The position numbers were made by a program, and so were the translations under genes. Positions 17,380-28,017 of a stretch of 64,000 nucleotides of DNA are shown here, in pieces. The stretch's first letter is position 1, and each line of letters starts with the position of its first letter. Source of the stretch: Paenibacillus selenitireducens (GTDB lineage: Bacteria; Bacillota; Bacilli; Paenibacillales; Paenibacillaceae); the NCBI RefSeq assembly GCF_002021565.1, contig NZ_MSZX01000009.1, forward strand, positions 717-64,716. Reading direction: 5' to 3'. The notes under the pieces were generated by a model. The model saw only the letters and a program-made list of their open reading frames with translations. It was not told the origin of the DNA and ran no database searches.

Positions 17380-19629
17380 ATGAGATTTGAAACTGTTAGT
17401 TCAGACATAACCGTTATCGGCGGCGGATTAGCTGGCGTTTGTGCAGCTGTCGCTGCGGCTCGCTTGGGCCAGACCGTTTCACTCGTTCAAAACCGCCCCG
17501 TTCTAGGCGGGAATTCAAGTAGTGAAGTACGCGTTTGGGTATGCGGCGCGACTTCACATGGTGTTCACCGGAATGCGCGTGAAACTGGTATTATGGGTGA
17601 ACTATTCATTGAAAATCAGTACCGCAACATCGATGGGAATCCGTATATTTGGGATGTGATTGTCCTCGAAAAGGTGAAAGCAGAACGTAATATAACGCTT
17701 TTCCTGAATACGGATGTGCATGAAGTCGAAGCCAGTGGCAATGAAGACAACCGATGGATAACCTCCGTAATCGGCTGGATGATGGGGTCGGAACGGCGTA
17801 TACGCTTTGAGAGTAAGATCTACCTCGACTGTACGGGTGACGGTTTGGTCGGTTTCCTTGCTGGTGCCAAACACCGTCTCGGCCGTGAGGCACAGGAAGA
17901 ATTCAATGAGGATTGGGCACCGCTAGTACCTGATGACATCACATTGGGCAGCACGCTTCTCTTCTACACGAAAGATGCCGGCCGATCTGTGAAATATATC
18001 GCGCCTAGCTTCGCCAAGGACATTACGAAGACATCCATTCCCATGAATCGCGTCATTCGCAGCGGCGACAACGGCTGTGCTTACTGGTGGATCGAATGGG
18101 GCGGTGAACTTGACACGGTGCATGATAATGAGCAAATTCGTGATGAATTGTCCTCTGTCATTTACGGGATTTGGGACTATATCAAAAACTCCGGCAAGTT
18201 CGACGCCGACAACTTAACGTTGGAATGGATTGGCTCTGTACCGGGCAAAAGGGAATACCGTCGCTTCGTCGGCGATTACGTACTCAACCAGAATGATATC
18301 ATCGCACAGGAGACATTCGAGGACCGCGTCGCGTTCGGCGGCTGGTCGATTGACTTGCATCCGCCGCAAGGGATGTATGCGACAGCCGAGGGATCGAAGC
18401 ATCTGCACATGGATGGAAGCTACCACATCCCGTTCCGCTCGCTCTACTCCATGAATGTGCAGAACATGCTCATGGCAGGCCGCAACATCAGCGCCTCTCA
18501 TGTTGCCTTCGGGACGACGCGCGTCATGGCGACCTGCGCGGTTATTGGCGAAGCAGCAGGTACCGGCGCAGCGCTGTGCGTTCAGAAAGGTGTCTCGCCG
18601 CGCATGCTGCAAGCCAAATACCTGGGTGAACTGCAGCAGACACTGCTTCGCCAAGATGCTTCGGTGCTTGGCCTGAAGAATACGGATGCAGCCGATCTTG
18701 CGCTTCGTGCCAAATTGACGGCCTCAAGCACGTTAACGCGGCTAGTGCGGGAAGAATCGATTGGAACAATGCCGCTAGATACTGATCTGGGATTCATCGT
18801 CCCTGCTGAACCCGGCATAGACGGTATTGAGCTGCTTGTCGACGCAGCGCATGACACAGAACTGACTGTCGAGCTGTGGAGCACGGGCAAGCCGCAAAAC
18901 TACGTGCCCCACACGCTTGAGGGGGCATGCAAGATTGTCGTTTCAGCTGGAGAAAAGCAATGGGCGCGGGCTAGTCTTTCATGGCATCCGAAAATAGCGC
19001 AGAATGCATTCATTATTGTGAAGCAGAATGCAGATGCCTCCCTACATCTGTCCGATCGACCATTATCCGGCGTCCTCTCTTTCAAACACACCACAAATGA
19101 GCAAAGCTTCAAAGATTCTGGCGATATGTACCACCACCAGCCCGTTGTAGAGTGGAGCGGCCATTCTTTTGTGCGAAAGCCCTTTTGCTTCCGGCTGTGT
19201 TCACCGACTTTAGCACTTGCCGCTGATAAAGCGACGGATGGCTATACTCGCCCTTATGGCGGCCCACACATGTGGTCATCGCAAGCGATGGAGCCAGGAA
19301 CACCGGAGTGGTTAGAACTTAGCTGGCAGGAACCTCTTCAGATCCGATGCGTCCATATCACGTTTAATGACGATGTGAATGAAGATTTAATTAATTTACA
19401 TCACCATCGTACTACTTTTGAGGTTATTCCTGAGCTCGCTAAAGACTATCAAGTTCAAGCTTGGGTCAAGGGCGAATGGATCACTGTAGCCAAAGAGTCT
19501 GGCAACCATACGCGCAAAAAAATCCATAAGCTTGAAGCTCCCATACGTACAGAAAAGCTTCGCATTGTCATATCATCCACGAACGGTAGCATGCGAGCGG
19601 AAATCGTAGAAGTACGCTGTTACGAATAA
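17380..19629 (+). CDS. Large FAD-dependent oxidoreductase with C-terminal accessory domain
   Basis: A 749-residue protein of the FAD_oxidored (PF12831-type) family. The Rossmann FAD-binding motif VIGGGLAGVCAAVAAARLG is near the N-terminus and is followed by RPVLGGNSSSEVRVWVCG; AGRNISASHVAFGTTRVMATC marks the second FAD contact. After residue about 430 comes a beta-rich region of about 300 residues resembling a discoidin/jelly-roll module, ending in a PIRTEKLRIVISSTNGSMRAEIVEVRCYE-like strand pair. The substrate is unknown; family members act on sugars or polyols near polysaccharide loci. The start is the ATG 10 bases after GAGGTG. No signal peptide is seen, so it is cytoplasmic. It is probably controlled by the divergent AraC gene. 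Confidence 0.82.
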   Translation: MRFETVSSDITVIGGGLAGVCAAVAAARLGQTVSLVQNRPVLGGNSSSEVRVWVCGATSHGVHRNARETGIMGELFIENQYRNIDGNPYIWDVIVLEKVKAERNITLFLNTDVHEVEASGNEDNRWITSVIGWMMGSERRIRFESKIYLDCTGDGLVGFLAGAKHRLGREAQEEFNEDWAPLVPDDITLGSTLLFYTKDAGRSVKYIAPSFAKDITKTSIPMNRVIRSGDNGCAYWWIEWGGELDTVHDNEQIRDELSSVIYGIWDYIKNSGKFDADNLTLEWIGSVPGKREYRRFVGDYVLNQNDIIAQETFEDRVAFGGWSIDLHPPQGMYATAEGSKHLHMDGSYHIPFRSLYSMNVQNMLMAGRNISASHVAFGTTRVMATCAVIGEAAGTGAALCVQKGVSPRMLQAKYLGELQQTLLRQDASVLGLKNTDAADLALRAKLTASSTLTRLVREESIGTMPLDTDLGFIVPAEPGIDGIELLVDAAHDTELTVELWSTGKPQNYVPHTLEGACKIVVSAGEKQWARASLSWHPKIAQNAFIIVKQNADASLHLSDRPLSGVLSFKHTTNEQSFKDSGDMYHHQPVVEWSGHSFVRKPFCFRLCSPTLALAADKATDGYTRPYGGPHMWSSQAMEPGTPEWLELSWQEPLQIRCVHITFNDDVNEDLINLHHHRTTFEVIPELAKDYQVQAWVKGEWITVAKESGNHTRKKIHKLEAPIRTEKLRIVISSTNGSMRAEIVEVRCYE

Positions 19630-19672
19630 AACACGAAAAGACGCCCTCGCAGGTACGGGCGTTTTTCGTGTT
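19630..19672. terminator. Bidirectional terminator between convergent genes
   Basis: AACACGAAAAGACGCCC and GGGCGTTTTTCGTGTT form a long hairpin with T-runs on both strands, between the plus-strand oxidoreductase and the minus-strand hydrolase that converge here. Confidence 0.88.
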
Positions 19673-19724
19673 CGACATTCAAATTGCCAATCCTAATAAG
19701 GATCCGCACGAAAACAGTTAGACA

Positions 19725-22700
19725 TCAATTCACTTTCACAATCATCGTTGCACTCGATGTAATACCGGCATCGTTAACAAGCTCGCATCGATATTCATAC
19801 GTACCCTTCGGTTTTCCATGGATTTCCGTTACCACCGATTGCGCTTGCGGCGACTTATTTGAGAGCGTTTGCGTATCGATGAGAACGCCGTTCTCATACA
19901 GCCGGTACGTCGATCCATTCGTTCCCCACCACATGTTCATGCTGACTTTGAAATTTCCATCCCCATCCCAGTTGTCATTCGAAAGCACCGGTTTGCCCGG
20001 CTCCGCATCAGTCACACGAACAGTTAGAACGTCGCTTCGCGTCGTACCGAACGCATTCGTCAGCTCTGCGACATATCGATACGTGCCGTTTACCTTGTAT
20101 GTAACGGACGTAACCGTGGATTGGGCTTGGGGTGAAGCGTCGTTAAGCATTTGCGTATCTATGAGTGCGTCGTTCTCATACAGTTTGTAGGTCGTGCCGT
20201 TATTCCCCCACCACAAGTTCATCTTAACTTCATAGGACCCATCCATTATTCCTGTATCATAGCCGTTATTGGACGATAGTACAGGTTTTCCCGGTGCCCC
20301 AGTAGCGTTCGTCACAATATTATTCACATTCGCCGTCGCCGTGCCCTGGTTACCGGCAGCATCGACGAATTCGAACGTAAAGCTTCCATTCTCCAAAAAC
20401 GTATAACTGTCTGCCCCTCCGTTGTTCGTTATCGTAACCGGCTCGCTTGGCGTGATCGTGGCGATAACCGCTTGTTTAGTTGGCTCCGTCATGCTGTATG
20501 CGATCGTAGCCGTCGGCGCGGTCCTATCGATGCGGAAGGTGATCGTCTGGTTCGCTTCGACATTTCCTGCTTGATCGGTTGACCTATAATTGATGGTATG
20601 AGTACCGTCTAGCTCAAACGTCAGGGGTGCCGTGTAAGGCAGCCAAATCTCACCGCCGTCTAGGCTATATACAGTCTCTGCTACGCCGGATTTATCATCC
20701 GTCGCGCTCAGATTTACCTGAACCCCGCTTACATACCAGCCGTTCCGTTCCGTCCCTTCTAATGAAGCGACAGTCGTCGGCGGGGTCTTGTCGATACTGA
20801 TTCCCCCGGAACCCATTAATAGAATAGCTCGGAATTTCGTCGGATCCTTCGATCCGCCGATTCCAGACCCCCACTCGATGTAGCCATCCCGACTTCCTTC
20901 ATCATTCTCATTCACCAGCATAGAGAAGCTGATTACATTTCCTTCAGCAGGTATTATGGGCTCGAACTCTCTCCATGGCATTTTCAACCGATATTTCGTT
21001 AGCTTAAGGTCCTCATCGCGGGTAATTTTGAGGTCCATGTCGCCGTTATCATGAATGCCGAGAGGAATCCCTTGCGGCGCATTATAACAATAAATCTGCG
21101 GTCCTTGCGGTGTAAGCGAGATTCCGAACTCGTAATTGTAGGTGACGGTTCCCGGAATCCCTCCTGCCATGCCGAACTGGATGCTGTCATTTTTGTAGAG
21201 TTCTTGGCCGACCAATGGATATTGGAATACGTCGTCGATAATATCCGCATCCAGATAGAAGTTCGTCTCATCCCATGTCAGATTAAAGCTTCCACTTAAA
21301 TCTTCTGGCCCTGTGTAGCTGCCCGCTTTTATTCTGTTCGTGCCAGAACTCAAATCAATCGAAACGGGTTCAGCAGCTCCTCCTCTGTATGCTACGCGAT
21401 TAAAATCGATGGAGCTAACGATAGGAATCGGATCATAGCCTTCCAATATGACGTTGATATCCAAGGGATACGACTTTCCTTCCACGAATCCGGGCAACGG
21501 AATGGTCTCCGATACGGTACTGGATGGCGCAATCGTCCTTGACTCGGTCTTCCCGTTTAATTCACCGATAGACCAATCAATCCTGGTTAACGCAAGGGTT
21601 GAATCGGCTGCATGGTTCTCAACCATGACTTGAACAGATGGTTCCTCGTTAGACTTTGATGAAAGATACGGCTTCACTTCAACGGTAACTGGATTACGGA
21701 ATGGAATATCTGCATAGACAAACCCAATCGAATTGCCTGCTGTGGAATTGAGCTTTCCGCGGACAGATACGTTACCCTCCTGATCCAAACCCGGCACTCG
21801 AATTGTAATGTTCTGTTCCGTACCAGCCGCAGTATCGAACGAGACCTGTTGCCCGTTCAATTCAAGTATACCCGTTAAGGGAACATTCTCCGTATTTGTA
21901 ACGGTCAACTTCAGCTTCGCATCCTCATGGATAAGGGAAGACTCACCCGTCAGTACGAATGTCGTGTCTTTTTCGATCCCTTCAATGGATCCGTGAATGT
22001 ATACCGCCTCACCGTTCAATGTCACATAAATTTTTCCTTGAACAGGGGTATAGACGGTTTCGTTGCCCATAAAGTCAACGATACGAACAGGCGTCTGCGA
22101 ACGAATGACAACTGGTGTCGGTTGAACGGCCCAGGCGATACGAATATCTTCGCTGCCCTTTTTGAACAAATACTGATAATAGCTGCCTGTTTGCGAAAGG
22201 TCGGAATCAAATACAGCTTCCGACAATTGACGGATCATCACGGCATAAGCCGTAAAGACGGGCTTCGGTGTGTAAGCTCCTAAAAGATCGGCTTTATTGC
22301 GAATAAGACCAAAATTATCTTCGTTAAGCGTTTTATTAGTTCCATCGTTCATAAGATCGTACCAATATATTTTCTCAACGCCATTCGCCAAGGAAAGGAC
22401 GTAACCACGCACCAAATTATCGGCCGCTTTCTTTTCACTTACCCCAGAGAGCGTATTATGAGTCGGCCAACCAATCTCCGAAAGCCAGATCGGCATGGTC
22501 TTCCCACCGTTGTATCTTCGAACCAAATCGTTCACATCTTTGAACGATTTCACCATCATTTCGGGATCCTTCGGGTACACATACGGATGAATGGACAGTG
22601 TATCCATATAGTTCAGACCGCCGAGCTGCATGACAGACTCCAGCCAAGACAAGGGGACACCGGCCGTAGACATCCCGGTAACAACCGTATCCGGATGCGC

Positions 22701-24404
22701 AGCTTTAACGGTCTCGTACGTTTTCTTCAGGAGCGGAAAATAATATTCAGGTTTGGAATCTGCCGGCCCTGTTCCACGATCTCCGAAACCGATGTTAAAC
22801 TCGTTATACACTTCGATTTGCTTCAAAAATCGGTTATAACCCGGTACGCTGGGGTCCGCTCCATTATAAGCATCTAGAATCGCCTTCGCATGATTGGCAA
22901 AACCCTCTCTGCCTTCATCCGTATAAGGCGTGCTGTTCGCATCGTAGAATGGATTGGTAAAGGCCGCAACCCAGAGCTGATCCAGCGATTTATCCCGCAA
23001 ACCATCCATATACTCTGCCGCTACAGGCGAAGCGGGAACGGTATAGACCCCCTTCTGCTTTTCAACGGACCCCCATTCCGAGCCTTCCCTTACGTTTTTG
23101 ATGCCTGCTTTGGCGATCAGCTCCGTCAAGCTCGGACTCCAGCCCTTGGGGGTCCAGGTAAAATGCGTATTGACGCCAAACGGAGAATCGTTGATTTGGC
23201 TAACATCATAGGGCGTCAAGACTGTGAAGCTTGTTACCATGGAAACAGGATCACGGTTTTCCGCTTCAGCTGACGCCTCCAGCGTAAAATACCCTAGCAA
23301 CGATGACGGAAACTGAATCTTGGCTTCTCCGTAATGAGGTGTTACGACACCAGAAGCCACCAGTGCTCCCCATATATCGATGATTTTCCATGAAACATGT
23401 GATCTACCGGTCTGGATTTTCATGCTCAGATCTTCGTTGCTCCAATAAACGTTTCCGAGCTGATTCTGGACCAGTTTCGTTTCCAGTGTCTTTCCGGTAA
23501 CGATTGGACCGTCTGAACTCCAGATTCCTTCTTTCCCGGCCTCCAGCTTAATCGTGAACGACTCTCCTACAGTCAAGCCGGTTAACGTATAGTCGTAAGT
23601 GCTGCCACTTACCGAAGTAGCCACCACACCATTGACGTACACCTTGTAAGCGTCTGCGTCAACAGCTGATGTCCAACTCACACCCATCTCGTCTTCTCCT
23701 GCATGGGTTATCGTCACTTGAGGAGAAGCGCCCCAATCCGGCGCATCCGGACTCATTCTGGATTTGGTAATTTGAAGATAAGGTTTGTTGACGGCATTTT
23801 CTTTGCTGTTTATGGTCACGTTAAGTCCGTACTGCACATATTGACGGATCAAGAAACTTGCATCTTTTTCCGCCGCAGACTGTCCTTTCACGTAAGAGGT
23901 CACATCCAGCGCATACCAATGGGGTGTTCGATTCACGGTAAACGACTGCAGATAATCTTGGACCCCGGGTTTATTATTCCAGGTCGCTGTCGTTTCGCTC
24001 CACGGTTCCGAGGTCGTGCTATACACCTCGTTCGTCACTGTCGTTCCGCCTCCGTCATTCGTTGATGCGTATACATACAGCACAGCTGAACCGATGTCTT
24101 CGATCGCGGAGCCAAGCTCAAATTTCAACAGACTCTCCCGTGTTAAATCCACGGCGTTTTTCTTTACTAACAGGGACACACCATCTCCATAATTTTTATC
24201 CGCATTCGTGCCAGCGTTGACATAGGTATCATCTGACGGATATATCTTCTGCTCCGTTATCAACGGCAGAATCTCAGGACTTGACAAAGCTGAAGCCTGT
24301 CGCGGAACGGCCCCAATTAAACTTGTGAATAATAGCGTCAAACAGAGCAGACTTGCTACACTCGTTTTGGCATATCGTTGCCGATTCACTTGTAAACTCA
24401 CCAA
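19725..24404 (-). CDS. Giant secreted modular glycoside hydrolase (clan GH-A-like)
   Basis: A 1559-residue exported enzyme. Signal peptide is at about 1-40 ([23 protein letters not shown]). A DNRLRE/CBM96-type beta module is at 50-212, an FN3-like domain at 218-305 and a TIM-barrel hydrolase at 405-760. The predicted acid/base is Glu535 in VYNEF and the nucleophile Glu643 in WLSEIGWP, the arrangement of clan GH-A. A CBM9-like module is at 1010-1195, Ig-like domains at 1205-1365, and two copies of a 95-residue domain at 1370-1559. The exact GH family and substrate are not certain. It is paralogous to the gene at 47422. A cre site precedes it and AAGGAGG sets the TTG/GTG start region. It is likely secreted and surface-retained. 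Confidence 0.82.
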   Translation of the reverse strand: MVSLQVNRQRYAKTSVASLLCLTLLFTSLIGAVPRQASALSSPEILPLITEQKIYPSDDTYVNAGTNADKNYGDGVSLLVKKNAVDLTRESLLKFELGSAIEDIGSAVLYVYASTNDGGGTTVTNEVYSTTSEPWSETTATWNNKPGVQDYLQSFTVNRTPHWYALDVTSYVKGQSAAEKDASFLIRQYVQYGLNVTINSKENAVNKPYLQITKSRMSPDAPDWGASPQVTITHAGEDEMGVSWTSAVDADAYKVYVNGVVATSVSGSTYDYTLTGLTVGESFTIKLEAGKEGIWSSDGPIVTGKTLETKLVQNQLGNVYWSNEDLSMKIQTGRSHVSWKIIDIWGALVASGVVTPHYGEAKIQFPSSLLGYFTLEASAEAENRDPVSMVTSFTVLTPYDVSQINDSPFGVNTHFTWTPKGWSPSLTELIAKAGIKNVREGSEWGSVEKQKGVYTVPASPVAAEYMDGLRDKSLDQLWVAAFTNPFYDANSTPYTDEGREGFANHAKAILDAYNGADPSVPGYNRFLKQIEVYNEFNIGFGDRGTGPADSKPEYYFPLLKKTYETVKAAHPDTVVTGMSTAGVPLSWLESVMQLGGLNYMDTLSIHPYVYPKDPEMMVKSFKDVNDLVRRYNGGKTMPIWLSEIGWPTHNTLSGVSEKKAADNLVRGYVLSLANGVEKIYWYDLMNDGTNKTLNEDNFGLIRNKADLLGAYTPKPVFTAYAVMIRQLSEAVFDSDLSQTGSYYQYLFKKGSEDIRIAWAVQPTPVVIRSQTPVRIVDFMGNETVYTPVQGKIYVTLNGEAVYIHGSIEGIEKDTTFVLTGESSLIHEDAKLKLTVTNTENVPLTGILELNGQQVSFDTAAGTEQNITIRVPGLDQEGNVSVRGKLNSTAGNSIGFVYADIPFRNPVTVEVKPYLSSKSNEEPSVQVMVENHAADSTLALTRIDWSIGELNGKTESRTIAPSSTVSETIPLPGFVEGKSYPLDINVILEGYDPIPIVSSIDFNRVAYRGGAAEPVSIDLSSGTNRIKAGSYTGPEDLSGSFNLTWDETNFYLDADIIDDVFQYPLVGQELYKNDSIQFGMAGGIPGTVTYNYEFGISLTPQGPQIYCYNAPQGIPLGIHDNGDMDLKITRDEDLKLTKYRLKMPWREFEPIIPAEGNVISFSMLVNENDEGSRDGYIEWGSGIGGSKDPTKFRAILLMGSGGISIDKTPPTTVASLEGTERNGWYVSGVQVNLSATDDKSGVAETVYSLDGGEIWLPYTAPLTFELDGTHTINYRSTDQAGNVEANQTITFRIDRTAPTATIAYSMTEPTKQAVIATITPSEPVTITNNGGADSYTFLENGSFTFEFVDAAGNQGTATANVNNIVTNATGAPGKPVLSSNNGYDTGIMDGSYEVKMNLWWGNNGTTYKLYENDALIDTQMLNDASPQAQSTVTSVTYKVNGTYRYVAELTNAFGTTRSDVLTVRVTDAEPGKPVLSNDNWDGDGNFKVSMNMWWGTNGSTYRLYENGVLIDTQTLSNKSPQAQSVVTEIHGKPKGTYEYRCELVNDAGITSSATMIVKVN

Positions 24405-24443
24405 ATGTTCCTCCTTCGTAAAATCTCACGTGCTCCGAATTTA

Positions 24444-24459
24444 ATGAAATCGTTTTCAA
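24444..24459 (-). promoter_or_regulatory. cre site (CcpA operator) upstream of the giant hydrolase
   Basis: The sequence ATGAAATCGTTTTCAA fits the Bacillus cre consensus WTGNAANCGNWNNCWW at every fixed position on both strands. It is about 40 bp upstream of the hydrolase start, where CcpA binding would repress transcription when glucose-like sugars are present. The rest of the 24405-24538 gap shows no gene. Confidence 0.75.
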
Positions 24460-24538
24460 ACGTCTGCAATTCTTTTACAGCTTTTCTGCCCGAGGACAGA
24501 AAACTTTTTATGATGTGATCTTTTATCTTCCCTAATTC

Positions 24539-26278
24539 CTAACTATGAAATAAAACGACCCGCTCAGCTGGCTTTTTCGTAAGTGTCAACGTGACTGCTT
24601 GTTCGGGTGTTTCCAGTGACGCTTGAACGGCATGCTCCGATGAAGTTACTGCTGTTCCGATTCCAGAGCAATCACTAGGTTCCGAAAGCGTCAAAGCGAA
24701 CAAAAACAATGCTTCCTCCATAGCATGGAAATCGATCTCTGCGGGGTCTCCTTCATACAGAATATAGTCCAACCCCATAATCGAACCGTCCTCAACAATT
24801 TCCCAGCGGAATTTGCTGAATCCATCCATCGCACCATACAAAGCCTTCACCGATAACATCGTCTTCCCAAGCAGCGTTTGGAACGTATCTTCACCGATTT
24901 GCTTCCATGCTGGTACTTTACCAGAACTTCCAATTTCAATCCGGATTCGCAGATCCGACGCCGTCATCCGTCCATGGATGGGATCCAAATTCACGTGAGT
25001 ATCCCCGCCGTCCAGTGCAAACTGGATGCCGTACAGAACGGAAGCTTGCTCCTGCTGACTTGTATACACCGCCGTACAGAAATCATAACCATCATGCAAA
25101 ACCCGAAGCTGGATATAACTATGTTCTTCATCCCCTGTGTGAACATAACCCAGCAGATTTCGGCACTGGTTCCACATGACATTGTGATTGAACGTCCCTA
25201 GCGAAAATTCAGGGGTCATATACGTATACGCCGTCCGCGTCCGAAACTCATGATAAGGAGGCAAATCCTGCCGCAGCTCCCGCACACCGATGTTAGTAAA
25301 CAACCCATACAGATGCCTAGGACAGACTACACCTTGCACGTACCAGTCCATTCCGTATACGAAATGCTCGTCACGCATAAACGATATTTCACCTCTACAG
25401 GCCATTTGAAGAAATGATAAATGTGATGGAGCCAGCAACGTATTATACGAGCGGGCATGGGGTCCAGACCACTGCTTCAGCAAAGGGTGGAAATGCTCGG
25501 CAACCATGAGCCAGGTAGCATCTAGCAGCTCGTTCGCCAACCGCTTTGCCTCTTCCGTTTGCGAGTATGTTACTAACGCGGATAATTCTAGAATCGCCAC
25601 CGTACTATAGGCCGGGCTATTATATTCCAAGAAAGCCCCGGTTTGCATCGAATAATCGTACAACCGCTTCAGTCGTTCCATACCATAATCGAAATAGCTG
25701 CGGTTTTCCAACCATTCTCCCGCGATCAGCGTAACGAATGCCCCCATGATCGAAATATTCGTGTAATCAGGTCCGACGTTTCGTTTGATGATAGCTTCAC
25801 AGCTATTGCAGATCGCTTGACTTGTTAATTGTTGCAGATCGGCCGGGAGCCGGTTACCATGTCGAATCAAAACTTGGAGCAAACGTTTGCCGATGAAATC
25901 TGCCCAATTCCAATCTGGCGGAGACATCTTGGCAAGCGGCTCCTCCCAATACCATGACCATATGCCAAATGTCGGTGAATCCGGCTGCTGATCTTGAAGG
26001 GATAGAATGTTTCTTACAATCTCGATTGCCCGGTCTTCATACTGCTTCTCACCGCAATCCAGAATAACTAGGGCGTAGTCAAGCGATTCCCTGATCGGGT
26101 GAACGTATTCCGCTTCTTTAATCGTCGTATGGTAACCAGGACTCGTAAACGGTGTGCGAAGCATCCTGATCTCCTCATTGTAGTTCGCATGCTTCTGCTC
26201 TAACGATTTCTTTAAAAAAGGGAGCCACAGCGTTTCCTCTTCCTGTACACTTCCGTACTTCATGCTAGACATGAGCAT
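24539..26278 (-). CDS. Toroid-type polysaccharide lyase-like protein, uncharacterised
   Basis: A 579-residue protein without a signal peptide. The first about 330 residues are helical with spaced tryptophans and aromatic motifs (FGIWSWYWEEP, WSGPHARSYNTL, FLEYNSPAYSTVAILEL) like the alpha-alpha toroid of heparinase and alginate lyases. The rest is beta-rich (SYIQLRVLHDGYDF onward), as in those lyases' sandwich domains. I do not recognise a named family, so lyase activity is inferred. It lies between the hydrolase and an ABC importer, probably cotranscribed with the importer genes upstream (about 80 bases from the binding protein). AAGGAGGAG precedes the start; two nearby ATGs are possible. 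Confidence 0.6.
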   Translation of the reverse strand: MLMSSMKYGSVQEEETLWLPFLKKSLEQKHANYNEEIRMLRTPFTSPGYHTTIKEAEYVHPIRESLDYALVILDCGEKQYEDRAIEIVRNILSLQDQQPDSPTFGIWSWYWEEPLAKMSPPDWNWADFIGKRLLQVLIRHGNRLPADLQQLTSQAICNSCEAIIKRNVGPDYTNISIMGAFVTLIAGEWLENRSYFDYGMERLKRLYDYSMQTGAFLEYNSPAYSTVAILELSALVTYSQTEEAKRLANELLDATWLMVAEHFHPLLKQWSGPHARSYNTLLAPSHLSFLQMACRGEISFMRDEHFVYGMDWYVQGVVCPRHLYGLFTNIGVRELRQDLPPYHEFRTRTAYTYMTPEFSLGTFNHNVMWNQCRNLLGYVHTGDEEHSYIQLRVLHDGYDFCTAVYTSQQEQASVLYGIQFALDGGDTHVNLDPIHGRMTASDLRIRIEIGSSGKVPAWKQIGEDTFQTLLGKTMLSVKALYGAMDGFSKFRWEIVEDGSIMGLDYILYEGDPAEIDFHAMEEALFLFALTLSEPSDCSGIGTAVTSSEHAVQASLETPEQAVTLTLTKKPAERVVLFHS

Positions 26279-26356
26279 ATCTCCTCCTTATCATACCTGG
26301 TTGCGATATGCTTCTGGACCTTTTGGAATTCAGAAGCACACCTACCGGGTCCTCTA

Positions 26357-27955
26357 TTATTTCAAGTTGTTTTTATTGGTGTCATACCATTCTTGCGCCA
26401 GCTTCTCCACATTTTCACCGCCAAGGCGCTTCCATTCCTTCCGTAACTCGCTCAGCCCTTGTTCAGGTGTCATGGAACTGCCTCCCGTCACGACTTTCGC
26501 TTCAATCTGTTGAGCGATCGGATTAAATGTCGCTATTAATTGGGTCAATTCAGGGAAATCCGGGCTAAACGGGATATCTCTGCGGTATTTGTTTTTCATG
26601 ACCAACTCCAGGGATTTCCCTTTCTCCTTGGCATAGTTTTGAGAAACCTCATCTTTTGCTGCCATAGCCAGGAACGTTTCCGGCCGTAACACATTATCGA
26701 TCATAATCGCATATTCAGCAGCATAGGAAACTTCCTTCTTAAATTTGTCTGGGTCGGTTTTTTGGCGGACGCCGTCGACCATGTTAAAGTGGACGTTTTC
26801 TTCGCCATACTTGAGCGGCACCCAACCATCCTGCAGCATCCAATCGATAAATTGGATCGCCGATTTGATTTGCTCTTCATTCATCTTGCTGTTGAATGCG
26901 GTAAATACGCTTGGCGGCGCCTCTTGATACAATCCGTTTTTGCCGTATTTGCTGCTGAACGATTCAAGGGGTACCATTTTTGCGTTTGGATCATTTTTTA
27001 TCAAGTTATTATTCAATTCTTCGATATCCCAATTTCCAAGGTAGATGCCTGCTTTGCCTGTTGTCAGCAGTTGGACTGAACGCTGGAAATTATTGTCCGT
27101 AATATATTCCTGATCAATCAATCCTTCGTCGAAGAGCTTCTTTTGGAAGGTTAGCGTATCCACATACCGATCGAGCGTTCTTCCAAATTGCAGTTTACCA
27201 TCCTCTACATACCACTGGTTCTCACTTGTAAAAAAGATAGCTTGATCAATGGAGTTAGAACTTGCACTTAACGCAATCGGCACGGTATCTGCTTGACCAT
27301 TGCCGTCCGGGTCCCCGTCCTTGAACTTGTGGGCAACATCGATAAACTCTTCCACCGTTGTTGGCACCTTCAGACCAAGCTTATCCAGCCAGTCTTGACG
27401 GATCCACATCCCGTGATTGGCAAGCGTTTCCCGTGCGAACGAAACCGCATATACTTTCCCGTTAAACTTCAAGTACGGCTGCAACTCGGGATGCTTCTCC
27501 AGATACGCTTTGTACGTTGTACTGTATTTGTCGATATAATCGCCAATCGGTTGAATTGCGCCTTGATTCGCCAATTGACTGATGTAATTTCGATCGTATT
27601 CCCATATCAGATCGGGTGCTTCGCCTGCTGCAATCAAAGCGTTCAGCTTAGGCTGTGCCTGATTCCGCGCAACGGGAATCCATTTCACATGGACAGGTGA
27701 GTGCTCATTAATCCACTTCGTCCAACGATTATTTTCGTAAGTTCCTTCCTCTGTCGGTACTTTACCGCGATCAAACATCGAAACGCTGATTTCTTTCTTT
27801 GTGCCCTCACTAACCGTGTTAGAAGTGCCGGGTGTGCCACTAGGTTGCTCCGACGCAGACTTGTTCGAGCCGCATGCGGCAAGTAACGTCACAGACATCG
27901 TGAGAACCATCATGGCGGTAAGAGTGGATTTTCCTGCGTGTTTCAGCTTGTTCAT
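26357..27955 (-). CDS. Extracellular solute-binding lipoprotein (LplA/LipO type)
   Basis: The binding protein of a CUT1 carbohydrate importer. The 532-residue protein has signal peptide residues 1-27 with lipobox LLAAC and Cys28, then a Ser/Thr-rich linker and the periplasmic-binding fold. WIRQDWLDKLGLKVPTTVEEF and the GDPDGNGQADTVPIAL region are typical of the LplA/YtcQ subfamily of large binding proteins. It follows the two permease genes in the same direction. The ligand is probably an oligosaccharide released by the neighbouring enzymes. Confidence 0.9.
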   Translation of the reverse strand: MNKLKHAGKSTLTAMMVLTMSVTLLAACGSNKSASEQPSGTPGTSNTVSEGTKKEISVSMFDRGKVPTEEGTYENNRWTKWINEHSPVHVKWIPVARNQAQPKLNALIAAGEAPDLIWEYDRNYISQLANQGAIQPIGDYIDKYSTTYKAYLEKHPELQPYLKFNGKVYAVSFARETLANHGMWIRQDWLDKLGLKVPTTVEEFIDVAHKFKDGDPDGNGQADTVPIALSASSNSIDQAIFFTSENQWYVEDGKLQFGRTLDRYVDTLTFQKKLFDEGLIDQEYITDNNFQRSVQLLTTGKAGIYLGNWDIEELNNNLIKNDPNAKMVPLESFSSKYGKNGLYQEAPPSVFTAFNSKMNEEQIKSAIQFIDWMLQDGWVPLKYGEENVHFNMVDGVRQKTDPDKFKKEVSYAAEYAIMIDNVLRPETFLAMAAKDEVSQNYAKEKGKSLELVMKNKYRRDIPFSPDFPELTQLIATFNPIAQQIEAKVVTGGSSMTPEQGLSELRKEWKRLGGENVEKLAQEWYDTNKNNLK

Positions 27956-28017
27956 CGTTTCATCCCCTTATCAATATTGATCTATATCAAGAGCCTTCGG
28001 CCCTGTGATATCAGCCG

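Noticed and set aside
19684-20190. Plus-strand open frame of 168 codons opposite the C-terminal repeats of the giant hydrolase
   Set aside because: A mirror of the coding strand caused by its codon bias; the opposite strand has clear domains.
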